A stretch of DNA of 44,241 bases, from assembly GCF_010548145.1 (NCBI RefSeq), contig NZ_JAAGLN010000035.1:1-44241 (forward strand), written 5' to 3'. The notes beneath the pieces were generated by a model, which was not told the origin of the DNA, made no database searches, and saw only the letters and a program-made list of their open reading frames with translations. Within the stretch, counting starts at the first letter, position 1. The number at the start of each line of letters is the position of its first letter. The DNA is from Streptomyces sp. SID10853. GTDB taxonomy: Bacteria; Actinomycetota; Actinomycetes; Streptomycetales; Streptomycetaceae. Of the stretch, positions 34,626-42,179 are shown in pieces. Position numbers and translations under genes: made by a program.

Positions 34626-34750
34626 TTGATTAGTCAGCGGCATACTACTGCACGCCAACACGCTGTCATCCCCGTCGTGTTCGCGGCGACCGGCGCAGTT
34701 GCCCCTTGTGAGTCCCATGCTCGCTGAGTAGTCTGCCGCTGATTAATCAG
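34626..34750. promoter_or_regulatory. 24-bp inverted repeat pair in the pilB-pilA divergent promoter
   Basis: The 24 bases at 34626-34649 match the reverse complement of 34727-34750 at 21 positions. The conserved core is AGTAGT-N-TGCCGCTGA-N-TAATCA, and the right copy ends in the perfect palindrome CTGATTAATCAG. The copies face outward toward pilB and pilA across 77 bp, as expected for a regulator or promoter element used in both directions. TACTAT (34756-34761) could be a pilA -10. Confidence 0.6.
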
Positions 34751-34802
34751 GCTGTTACTATCACCCGGTTTTGCTCGCACCGGTCGCCGTAGATGGAGAA
34801 AG

Positions 34803-35180
34803 ATGTTCACTCACCTGCAAGGCAAGTTGCGCCAGCGAATACGTGCACTGAACGAGACCGCGGAAGCCGGCTTCACGCTGATCGAGCTTCTCGTGGTCAT
34901 CGTGATCCTCGGCATCCTGGCCGCCGTCGTCGTCTTCTCCGTCCGCGGCATCAATGACAAGGGCCAGGGCTCGGCGTGCAAGACCGACAAGTCCACGATC
35001 CAGACCGCGGAAGAGGCGTTCTTCGCCAATGGCAACAACGAATACGGCAGCATGGACGATCTGGAGAAGGGTGGGTTCCTGTCTTCCGCTTCCACCTTGT
35101 ACGACGTCACGCTGAACGCCGACCACTCTCAGTTCGACGTCACGCCGAAGAGCGGGGCGGCCTGCGCCAACTACAAATAG
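34803..35180 (+). CDS. pilA: Major type IV pilin PilA
   Basis: A 125-residue prepilin. A 23-residue basic leader ends in Gly (NETAEAG), followed by FTLIELLVVIVILGILAAVV with Glu at +5, the standard polymerisation helix. The globular part (TAEEAFFANGNNEYGSMDDLEKGGFL) has the YGS..DL..GGFL pattern of small pseudopilins, and two cysteines (SACKTD, AACANY) could close a loop. A GGAGAAAG site precedes the ATG. It stands alone upstream of pilD and is divergent from pilB, so it is the best candidate for the main fibre subunit. Confidence 0.93.
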   Translation: MFTHLQGKLRQRIRALNETAEAGFTLIELLVVIVILGILAAVVVFSVRGINDKGQGSACKTDKSTIQTAEEAFFANGNNEYGSMDDLEKGGFLSSASTLYDVTLNADHSQFDVTPKSGAACANYK

Positions 35181-35244
35181 CGGAGTCCTGAACCCGGCAC
35201 CGTCGGCCGGCGGTCCCAGGTCGGCCGAGTTCGCCAGGTGGTAT

Positions 35245-35311
35245 CGCGCGCGCCGGCCGGCGAACCGCGGCCGATGGCTTCGCCGGAAGCCAGTCGCGAC
35301 CGGCGCGCGCG
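35245..35311 (+). other. Structured region between pilA and pilD
   Basis: A perfect 12-bp stem (35245-35256 with 35300-35311) encloses an inner hairpin with arms TGGCTT and AAGCCA. It lies between the pilA stop and the pilD start. It could act as a terminator or attenuator making pilA more abundant than pilD; no U-tract is present. Confidence 0.45.
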
Positions 35312-35330
35312 GTACGGCACCATTGCGCGC

Positions 35331-36155
35331 ATGTCATCCATATTTGTCGTGATTATTGGTCTGTTGGGGCTCGCGGTGGGGTCATTCCTCAATGTCGCTG
35401 TCTCCCGGGTGCCGGCCGGCCGCTCGGTCGTACGGCCCCGCTCCGCCTGCCCGCGATGTGCCACACGGATCGCGGCCCGGGACAACATCCCCCTCGTGTC
35501 CTGGCTCTTGCTGGGCCGGCGCTGCCGTGCCTGCGCGGTACCCATCCCCGCGCGTTACCCGCTCATGGAAGCGCTCACCGCGACCCTGTTCATCGCCGAG
35601 GCGCTGCGCTTCGGCCGGTCGGAAGTTCTGCCGGCCCAACTGGTCTTCACCGCAGGGCTGTTGGCCCTGGCTGCCTGCGACGCCGAACAGTTCCTGCTCC
35701 CTCGGCGGCTGATATACCCGACCCTCGGGCTCACCGCCGCCTGTCTGCTCGCGGCCGCGGCGGCCACCGGCCAGTGGCATCGGCTCGGCGTGACCGCGGC
35801 ATGCGGAGTGGGCGCATTCGCTGTTTTCCTCGCCCTGCACTGGGTGCGGCCGGCCTGGCTCGGATTCGGCGACGTGCGCCTGGCCGGGTTGCTCGGCACC
35901 GGGCTGGGCTGGCTCGGCCCGGGGCATCTCGTCTTCGCACTGCTGGCCGGCAGCGTCGCCGGGTTGCTGGTGGGCATCGCGCTCATAGTGGCGGGGCGAG
36001 CGACCCGCCACACCCGCCTCCCCTTCGGTGTGTTCCTCGCCGCCGGCGCCATCGCCGCGATCCTCGTCGGCGCTCCTGTCGTCCACTGGTACGAGAGCGT
36101 GAGCGGCCTGTACGCGATGGGTGCGCCGCCCGCAATGGTCCGCCACGGGTCATAA
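35331..36155 (+). CDS. pilD: Prepilin peptidase PilD
   Basis: A 274-residue polytopic A24 aspartic protease that removes prepilin leaders and usually methylates the new N-terminus. The first segment ends VGSFLNVAVSRVP, the family start. The zinc CxxC pairs are present (C40, C43 and C65, C68). The two catalytic aspartates are D117 in AACDAEQ and D181 in GFGDVRLAG, the GxGD-type motif. The ATG at 35331 has no good ribosome-binding site; the longer frame from 35238 adds an Arg-rich stretch and is not preferred. Its expression may depend on the structured region upstream. Confidence 0.94.
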   Translation: MSSIFVVIIGLLGLAVGSFLNVAVSRVPAGRSVVRPRSACPRCATRIAARDNIPLVSWLLLGRRCRACAVPIPARYPLMEALTATLFIAEALRFGRSEVLPAQLVFTAGLLALAACDAEQFLLPRRLIYPTLGLTAACLLAAAAATGQWHRLGVTAACGVGAFAVFLALHWVRPAWLGFGDVRLAGLLGTGLGWLGPGHLVFALLAGSVAGLLVGIALIVAGRATRHTRLPFGVFLAAGAIAAILVGAPVVHWYESVSGLYAMGAPPAMVRHGS

Positions 36156-36174
36156 CCCCCTGGGCCGGACGTCG

Positions 36175-36211
36175 GTCGCGGGCCGGGTGCCGCCACGGGC
36201 GGACCCGCGAC
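36175..36211 (+). terminator. Hairpin after pilD
   Basis: An 8-bp stem (GTCGCGGG at 36175-36182 with CCCGCGAC at 36204-36211) followed by GGTGTTT, 20 bp beyond the pilD stop. Confidence 0.5.
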
Positions 36212-36290
36212 GGTGTTTCGGGGACTACAGCGCCATGAGCGGCATAGGTGCCGCAGCACACACCACCGGTGACCGCCTACCCTGGTAACC

Positions 36291-36839
36291 ATGGGACAAC
36301 CTGATCTGCCACTCGCCGAGTGGATCGTGCTCGCACTCATGGCCGAACGCCCCAGCCACGGCTTCGCCATCGCAGCCCTCACCGCGGAGGGCGCGGAAAT
36401 CGGTGAGTTCTGGTACATCTCGAGACCCATGGTCTACCGGTCGATCACGCGGCTGGTGGAGCGCGGACTGATCACGCCGGTCGGCGCCGAGGAAAGCGAT
36501 CGCGGACCGCAGCGCATGATCTACGCCACCACCCGCTCGGCGAAGATGGCGGTCAGCCGGTGGCTCAGCGAACCGGTGGTCAAGCTGTTCGACATCCGCG
36601 CCGAGCTCACGTGCAAGCTTCTGCTGCTCCAGCGTCGCGACAGTAGCCCGGCTCGCCTGGTCGAGCGCCAACGGGCCGTCATCGGCGAGATCGAGGAGTC
36701 GCTCCGCGCCAAGGAGCACGCCGGTGACTACCTCGTCCGCGCGATCTATGCCTGGCGGCTGGAACACGTCCGTGCCGCGCGCCGGTTTCTCGACGCCGTC
36801 GACGTCGACTCGACGCAGCCGGCGGTCAAGACCGGCTGA
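36291..36839 (+). CDS. PadR family transcriptional regulator
   Basis: A 182-residue winged-helix regulator. The PadR N-domain is clear (LPLAEWIVLALMAERPSHGF, FWYISRPMVYRSITRLVERG, GPQRMIYATT), and the C-terminal helical domain (KLLLLQRRDSSPARLVERQR) mediates dimerisation. It lies between pilD and the ModA-like gene, inside the pilus locus, so it is a candidate regulator of pilus genes; this is inference from position. A strong hairpin follows. Its ligand is unknown. Confidence 0.9.
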   Translation: MGQPDLPLAEWIVLALMAERPSHGFAIAALTAEGAEIGEFWYISRPMVYRSITRLVERGLITPVGAEESDRGPQRMIYATTRSAKMAVSRWLSEPVVKLFDIRAELTCKLLLLQRRDSSPARLVERQRAVIGEIEESLRAKEHAGDYLVRAIYAWRLEHVRAARRFLDAVDVDSTQPAVKTG

Positions 36840-36902
36840 CGCCACGTTTCGTACCGTCCTGGCCGCGGTGTCCATGTCACCGTGGTGCGTGTACCGGTGA
36901 GA

Positions 36903-36938
36903 CGGGCTCGGTGATCGCGTTCGCAATCGCCGAGCCCG
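36903..36938. terminator. Long hairpin after the padR gene
   Basis: 17-base arms (36903-36919 with 36922-36938) pair with one G-T and one mismatch, with only two bases between them. It lies in the 295-bp convergent gap before the ModA-like gene; the rest of that gap shows no gene. Confidence 0.7.
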
Positions 36939-37089
36939 CGACGCACATCAGCGTCTCCTGAGCAACCGCCGGACGCGATCGAATCCGTGCCCGGGAGCGG
37001 TCGGACCGGCGCCGGCGCCGCTCGTGCCGTTCACGATCCCGGTGTCGGTGGACATGGCGGCGCGAGCGAGGCGTGCGCAAGTGGATCTC

Positions 37090-37121
37090 CTGGGCAGGGG
37101 GGACGGCGGCCCGTTGCCCAG
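37090..37121 (-). terminator. Weak hairpin after the ModA-like gene
   Basis: 7-bp arms CTGGGCA and TGCCCAG with an 18-base loop, 14 bp beyond the stop codon. Confidence 0.35.
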
Positions 37122-37134
37122 CCCTCCGGACTGC

Positions 37135-38364
37135 CTAGTAGCCGTAGGAGGCGAGAGTCGTCTGGATGGTGCTGTCGGTGTCCCACGTGGTGGTGAACAG
37201 GTTGGTCCAGGCATCCGCTGCGCCGGACTTGCCGCCGGTCAGGGCGACGCCGTACTGCTCGATGTCCCCGTAGTCCGAGTATGCGCTCGAATCGACGTCG
37301 GTCCATGTGTTGGGGTCATCGCCCGTGGTGCCGTTCAGCGAACTCGACGTCCAGCTCACGTGCATGACATTCGACTTCGCGACAAGACCCAGCTGGGTGT
37401 TCCCGCCGGCGTTCGCAGTCACCGCGCCACGTACCTGGCTGATCCCTGATTCCAGGCGCACCTTGCAGGCCGTACCCGCGCTGTCGCACGCGCTTCCGGT
37501 GAACACGTTCTGGCCCGCCCCGCTGGTGGTCCACGTGAACCCGTTCTGGATCAGCGCCTGCTTGGACGCTGCACCGAACGGCGCGGAAGCGGGGTCGGCG
37601 ACGGCGATGCGGTGCCCACTCGTCGCGAGCCAGCTCACCACCCCCGGTATCGTCGTGGGCGCGCCGCCGGAGACGGGCGACGCGTCGCACCGGGGCGACT
37701 GCGCCTTGCCGTTACCGCTGCCATCGGCGTCCGCGCCGGCCGCCAGCGGCGGGGTCCCGGCGTTTGACGGGTCATCACCGTGAGTCGCGCCCGCCCAGTT
37801 GCCGCTGCAGCTGTAGATCGCCAGGTGCCCGATCGCCACCGGATGCTTGCTTGAGACCAGGCCGTTGCACTCGACGCCCCCGCCCGCCGTGCACGTCCCG
37901 CCGACCGATGTCGGGATGACCGCGTCCGCATTGGTTTCGTCCGCCGACAGGAACGCGTCAATGTGCAAAGGCCCATCGACGCAGTTGTCCGACGTAGACG
38001 GATCGCACGTGGTGTAGGGGCCGGCGCCCTTCAGCTGCTGACGCAGGCTTCCCGACGTGATCCCCCGCATCGTCGACGTATCGATCGTCGGCTTGTTCCA
38101 GAACCCGCCGATCTGCGATGCGCCATTCGCCGTGAATGGCGTGAACGACCCACCCGACTCGATCGCACCCTTCATGTCCTTCGCCGCGGGGTACATGTTG
38201 TTCGCGATACCGACCTGCGAATCCGTCGAGGCGAACGCTGTTGATGCCGTGACGGTGATGAGCGCCGTCGCGAGGGCACCCACCGCGAACGCGTTCCGTA
38301 CCCGGCGCATCGCGGTGAAGCCGGAGTTCTGACCACTCCGGGGGTGTCTGGGTCTGAGTTGCAT
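37135..38364 (-). CDS. Secreted ModA-like substrate-binding-fold protein
   Basis: A 409-residue exported protein. After a long basic n-region comes a Sec signal (FAVGALATALITVTASTAFA). The mature part has a type 2 periplasmic-binding look: PVAIGHLAIYSCSGNWAG, then a ModA-like core with HRIAVADPASAPFGAASKQA and later GNTQLGLVAKSNV, which resemble the DPxxAPxGxAA and GxxxxGFVAxS motifs of molybdate-binding ModA. It is longer than ModA (about 230-260 residues) and carries an extra N-terminal part. There is no lipobox and no ABC transporter gene nearby, so an uptake role is doubtful. GGAG precedes the ATG. It lies within the pilus locus. Confidence 0.75.
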   Translation of the reverse strand: MQLRPRHPRSGQNSGFTAMRRVRNAFAVGALATALITVTASTAFASTDSQVGIANNMYPAAKDMKGAIESGGSFTPFTANGASQIGGFWNKPTIDTSTMRGITSGSLRQQLKGAGPYTTCDPSTSDNCVDGPLHIDAFLSADETNADAVIPTSVGGTCTAGGGVECNGLVSSKHPVAIGHLAIYSCSGNWAGATHGDDPSNAGTPPLAAGADADGSGNGKAQSPRCDASPVSGGAPTTIPGVVSWLATSGHRIAVADPASAPFGAASKQALIQNGFTWTTSGAGQNVFTGSACDSAGTACKVRLESGISQVRGAVTANAGGNTQLGLVAKSNVMHVSWTSSSLNGTTGDDPNTWTDVDSSAYSDYGDIEQYGVALTGGKSGAADAWTNLFTTTWDTDSTIQTTLASYGY

Positions 38365-38514
38365 CTGCTACTCCTACGTTGATCCGGTTGGCGGCGGCTG
38401 CCGCACGGGCACCTTGCCGGCAGGAGTGGGCAGATGTCCGAGAACTCCTGGACATCCGCGTGGTTTCCCGGCATGACGGTGCCTCACACGCCTAGATGGT
38501 GCGCACTCGGCACC

Positions 38515-38533
38515 CCAGTAGTCAATGATTGAC
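38515..38533. promoter_or_regulatory. Palindrome in the ModA-like/Excalibur divergent gap
   Basis: CAGTAGTC is followed at once by the perfect GTCAAT-G-ATTGAC palindrome (38521-38533). The AGTAGT start is shared with both copies of the pilA-pilB inverted repeat. It may be a second site for the same regulator; the match is short. Confidence 0.35.
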
Positions 38534-38654
38534 AACCTTGCCCGCTCTGGATGTAATGCACCTATCCAGCCTGCAGCGGGCCGGCGGCCGCGTGCTGTCG
38601 GCTCGCCGCAGGACGCATGGGAGGGGCTGGCGGCACGATGGGCAGAGGCATGCA

Positions 38655-39299
38655 ATGGCACTGTTGAGCAGACTTTGGCGCTCGCGCACGACCAGGTGGG
38701 GTGGGTTGGGCCTCGCGGTGGTCGCGGTGGCCCTCGTCGTCGTGGTGCTGGTGCGCGGTGGGTCGGATGCGGACGCCTCAGCGCGGAAGTCCGACCCCGA
38801 GTGGTGCACGCCGGGCACCCAGCGCACCGCGCTCTGCCCGCACAGCAAGGTGTTCGACGCCAAGCTGTACGCCATCCACGGCAACGCCTTCGAGTGCATC
38901 AATTTCGCCAGTCAGGCGGATGCCCAGGCGGTGCTGCGGGCCAACCCCAGCGATCCGAACCACCTTGATGACGGAGGCGGCGTCGCGTGCCGTGGACTGC
39001 CCGAACCGCGCGACACCAAACCGGTCTCTGCCGCCGCACAGCATTTCACGTGCCGTTCTGGCGACACGCGCAGCGCGCTCTGCCCGCAGCGGAAGCGGGC
39101 CTTCGACGCTCGCTACTTCCTGCGCTACGGCAATGACGCCTACGACTGTTCGGACTTCGCCAGCCAAGCGGACGCGCAGGCCGTCCTGCGTTTCGCACCG
39201 GCCGACCCGAACCACCTCGACGGTGACGGAAAGGGCATCGCCTGCCCTGATCTGCCGGGACCGAAGGATGTCCAGCCCGTGCGACGGGGAACACGGTGA
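38655..39299 (+). CDS. Membrane-anchored protein with two Excalibur-type repeats
   Basis: A 214-residue protein with an N-terminal anchor (GGLGLAVVAVALVVVVLV, residues 17-34) and an outside portion built of two copies of a 70-residue unit. Each copy contains ALCP, a cysteine near its middle (AFECINFASQADAQAVLR; AYDCSDFASQADAQAVLR) and an Excalibur calcium-type loop (DPNHLDDGGGVAC; DPNHLDGDGKGIAC). The Excalibur family is an extracellular Ca-binding motif. The first loop is degenerate (extra Gly). AGAGG precedes the ATG at 38655. It is first in a rightward group with the propeller pilin and an Excalibur lipoprotein. Confidence 0.82.
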   Translation: MALLSRLWRSRTTRWGGLGLAVVAVALVVVVLVRGGSDADASARKSDPEWCTPGTQRTALCPHSKVFDAKLYAIHGNAFECINFASQADAQAVLRANPSDPNHLDDGGGVACRGLPEPRDTKPVSAAAQHFTCRSGDTRSALCPQRKRAFDARYFLRYGNDAYDCSDFASQADAQAVLRFAPADPNHLDGDGKGIACPDLPGPKDVQPVRRGTR

Positions 39300-39367
39300 C
39301 GCGGCAACGGCTCGCGCGTGTGCTCGGACTGAACGTGCCCCATCGATCGAAGGAAACCCCGACTGCC

Positions 39368-40939
39368 ATGACATCGGACCAGTGCCGGTTCTCACTGCGT
39401 GCCAGAAGCCAGGACGGCTTCACACTCATCGAGTTGCTCGTGGTCATCGTCATCCTTGGCGTCCTCGCCGCCATCGTGGTGTTCTCGGTCAAGGGCATCG
39501 GTGACAAGGGCCACAAGAGCGCGGTCGCCGCGGACGCGGCCACCCTGCGTACAGCGGAAGAGACCTTCTGCGCGAAGCACGGACACTACGGGACAGCCGA
39601 TGATCTGAAAGATGACGGGCTGCTCCGCGGCGATCCGGTCTACAACATGGTGATGGTCGGTGCGGAGAACAAGTGCGGTCGAGGTGAAAAGTCGTCGTTC
39701 ACGCTGAATGACACTTCCGCACCGACGGAGGTCGGAGCGGACGCAATCAAGGCGGGCACGACCCCGGTCGACCTCGCTGTCGATGAGAAGGACAATCGCG
39801 TGTACGTCGTGGCTGAAGGCAGCAACGACGTGACCGTGATCGACGGCAACACCGACGCCGCGATCGGTAGACCGATTGATGTTTCCAGCGCTGTGTCGAG
39901 CCCAACCACCATCGCGGTGGACTCCGACACGGGGAGGGTCTACGTCGGGGGTGCGGGCGGCGTCGCGATCATCGACACGAAGAACGCCGATCAAGTGACC
40001 CATGTCAGCGGCTTCGCGACAACCGTCACTGGGCTGGGCGTCTCTCCCGAGAACGGCGAAGTGTATGTCGGCGGTGGCGGCCAAGCCCCCTTGGAGGTTG
40101 CCTACATCGCGGCCGGCAGCTCGTCGGCGAAGGCGATCCCACTGCCTGCTCCAGGACTTGGCGTCGCTCCCTCCTTTTCCTTTGACTCCGTGCACCACGC
40201 GGTGTACCTCGTGAAGCAGGGTTTCGGCAAGGGAGATGCAGCCGACATCGGCCTCTTCGCCATCTCGTCGCAGACCCATGAGGCCGAGATCGCAGCGGAT
40301 TTCGCGGCGCAGCCGGGCTGCGGCAACAAGGCCGGGAAGGTCCTCCTCCAAAACTCCGCTGTTACCGTCACCGCTGTCGATCCCGTCCGCAACCTCGTCT
40401 ACCTCCTTGCCAAGACGTGCGTTCCGAACCCCGGGGATCCCTCGGGTACGCGGCAAGGCGTCGCAACAACGATCGCCATCAATCCGAGCGACCACAGTTC
40501 AACAGCGATCGACGACCCGTGGGGGACGCCCTACATCCCCGTCTCCGTGATCTACAACCCGGCGGCAGGGTCGGTCTACGCCTACTTGGACGGTGGAGAT
40601 GGAGCGAACTGCGGCGGTAAGGGGGGCCGCATCGACCGAATCGTCGGTACGAAGGTCACTGGGCTAGCACCAGTCTGCAAATCGTCAAATGCCTACGGGA
40701 GCCTGGGGCGCAAGCTAGCCCTGCTGAGCAACTTCAACAGGATCTTCGTCGCGCAACAACAGGACTCTGCAGCGCCGGGCGGCCTCGGGGTGGCCGACGG
40801 CGGCACGCTGCTGAGTCAACCGCCGCTCGGTAAGGGCCGCAAGTTCGGCGCCTTGGCCGCGAACAACACCACAGGAAAGGTGTACGCGGTCGATCCGGAC
40901 AACGGAACCGTCGCGGTCTTCCGGACAGGATCGGCCTAG
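39368..40939 (+). CDS. Prepilin fused to a YVTN/YncE-like beta-propeller
   Basis: A 523-residue protein of rare architecture. The 17-residue leader ends QDG, followed by FTLIELLVVIVILGVLAAIV with Glu at +5. Residues 18-115 closely track PilA (KGIGDKGHKSA, TAEETFCAKHGHYG, DDLKDDGLL). From about residue 130 to the end are propeller blades: PVDLAVDEKDNRVYVVAEGS, SPTTIAVDSDTGRVYVGGAG, TGLGVSPENGEVYVGGGG, and a last NTTGKVYAVDPDNGTVAVF. The ATG at 39368 gives a normal leader; a GTG at 39296 overlaps the previous stop but would give a 41-residue leader. It could display a propeller on the pilus; the ligand is unknown. Confidence 0.85.
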   Translation: MTSDQCRFSLRARSQDGFTLIELLVVIVILGVLAAIVVFSVKGIGDKGHKSAVAADAATLRTAEETFCAKHGHYGTADDLKDDGLLRGDPVYNMVMVGAENKCGRGEKSSFTLNDTSAPTEVGADAIKAGTTPVDLAVDEKDNRVYVVAEGSNDVTVIDGNTDAAIGRPIDVSSAVSSPTTIAVDSDTGRVYVGGAGGVAIIDTKNADQVTHVSGFATTVTGLGVSPENGEVYVGGGGQAPLEVAYIAAGSSSAKAIPLPAPGLGVAPSFSFDSVHHAVYLVKQGFGKGDAADIGLFAISSQTHEAEIAADFAAQPGCGNKAGKVLLQNSAVTVTAVDPVRNLVYLLAKTCVPNPGDPSGTRQGVATTIAINPSDHSSTAIDDPWGTPYIPVSVIYNPAAGSVYAYLDGGDGANCGGKGGRIDRIVGTKVTGLAPVCKSSNAYGSLGRKLALLSNFNRIFVAQQQDSAAPGGLGVADGGTLLSQPPLGKGRKFGALAANNTTGKVYAVDPDNGTVAVFRTGSA

Positions 40940-40943
40940 GACC

Positions 40944-41334
40944 ATGCCGGACCAGCCACGCACCCTCCACAAGGGCCCTTACCGCCGGTTACGACCCGGG
41001 CGTCGTACCTCCATCGCGGCGGCGGTCAGCGTGATCGCGGCGATCACGCTGACCGCGTGCGGTGACAACAGCCCTCCGAAGCATCCGTTCGACGTCGCCC
41101 CCTATGTGCACAAGGGGCACGTGGTCACCTGCGACGCGTTCAAGACCCAGGCCGAAGCGCAAGCGGTGTTGCGAGCGGATGCACTCGACCCGAACGGACT
41201 CGACCGGGACGGCGACGGCATCGCGTGCCCGACCCCTCTCCGGGCCGACGGACAAGAAGCCGGTCCACCGCGACTTCATGACCGACAAGGACGGCGCGCC
41301 GATCATCGCGCCGCTCAAGTCGCCGTCGGCGTAG
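40944..41334 (+). pseudogene. Excalibur lipoprotein gene, frameshifted near its 3' end
   Basis: The N-terminus has a lipoprotein signal (AAVSVIAAITLTAC) and the mature part an Excalibur motif (FKTQAEAQAVLRADALDPNG, LDRDGDGIACPT). After CCCC at 41233-41236 the open frame continues to 41561 as a low-complexity tail overlapping the convergent methyltransferase. Removing one C restores a C-terminus reading LSGPTDKKPVHRDFM, stopping at 41334, which aligns with LPGPKDVQPV of the 38655-39299 paralogue. So an ancestral or real frame ends at 41334. The Excalibur domain itself is intact in either reading. Confidence 0.75.
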
Positions 41335-41400
41335 CAGCAGTGGAAGCAGCCATGCCCGGCACGGATATCTCGGTTGCCGTGGCCGCACCCATGCCCGCAG

Positions 41401-42151
41401 TCACCCACCGGCCACCTCCGCCGAGAAGAACAGGAAGTTCGGCAGGTGGAGGTAACTGTCGATTGCTGGAGTGGTGCGCCTGGTCTCCGCAGCTACCGCA
41501 GGGTCGAGCCCCGGCTCGGCGATCTCCCGCAGGCGGCAGCCGAGGGACGCCAGTTCGTTGAGGTAGGCCGAGAGCGGCCGGTGGTAATCGGATGCGACGG
41601 GACTGACGATCTCGTACTCCTCCAGGTACCGCTCCACCCGGTACGCGCCGTGCTCACGCCACGTACTGAACAACTGCTCGAAAGCCGGGTGGACCACGGC
41701 GAAGACCAGCCGGCCTCCCGGGCGCACCGCGTCGACGCAGGCGCGCATGGCGGGCTTCCAGTCGGGAATCGCCATCAGGACCATGCTGCACACCACCGCG
41801 TCGAAGGGACCGCCCAGGTCAGGCAGATGTGCCAGATCCGCCTGGACGTAGGTGATTCCCTGCCTCAGCCCGGCTTCCTTCTCCCGCGCGAAGGCGGACA
41901 TGCTGTGCGTCGGCTCGACTCCGACCACCTGCGCCCCGCGCTCGGCGAGGATGCGGCTGAAGTACCCGTTCCCGCACCCCGCGTCCAGCACCCGCCGGCC
42001 GCGGACGTCGCCCAGCAGCCGCAGCAGGGTGGGGTTCACCAGGTGCCTTTTTGGCGAAGTCCCCGTCCTTCGCCGTCGCCTCCATGACCTCGCGTGTGGC
42101 GGATGAGTCCCACTGCTCGATCGCGCTCTCGTTCGTATTGTTGGATGTCAT
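41401..42151 (-). pseudogene. Class I SAM-dependent methyltransferase gene with a one-base frameshift
   Basis: The conserved body (stop at 41401, open to a GTG at 42039) has motif I VLDAGCGNGYFSRIL, motif II-like VVGVEPTHSM, and a post-I acidic residue region followed by FDAVVCSMVLMAIPDW. Upstream, another frame from ATG 42151 reads TSNNTNESAIEQWDSSATRE and MEATAKDGDFAKK, the normal N-terminus. The frames join if one base is removed in the CCTTTTTGG tract at 42046-42054, giving DFAKKHLVNPTLLRLLGD. The gene is either inactivated, read from the inner GTG, or affected by a homopolymer sequencing error. It probably methylates a small molecule. Confidence 0.8.
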
Positions 42152-42179
42152 TCGCGCGAGCCTAGAGGCGCCGTGAAAC

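Noticed and set aside
41335..41561. C-terminal extension of the Excalibur lipoprotein
   Set aside because: Composition is low complexity and it overlaps the convergent methyltransferase; better explained by the frameshift at 41233-41236.
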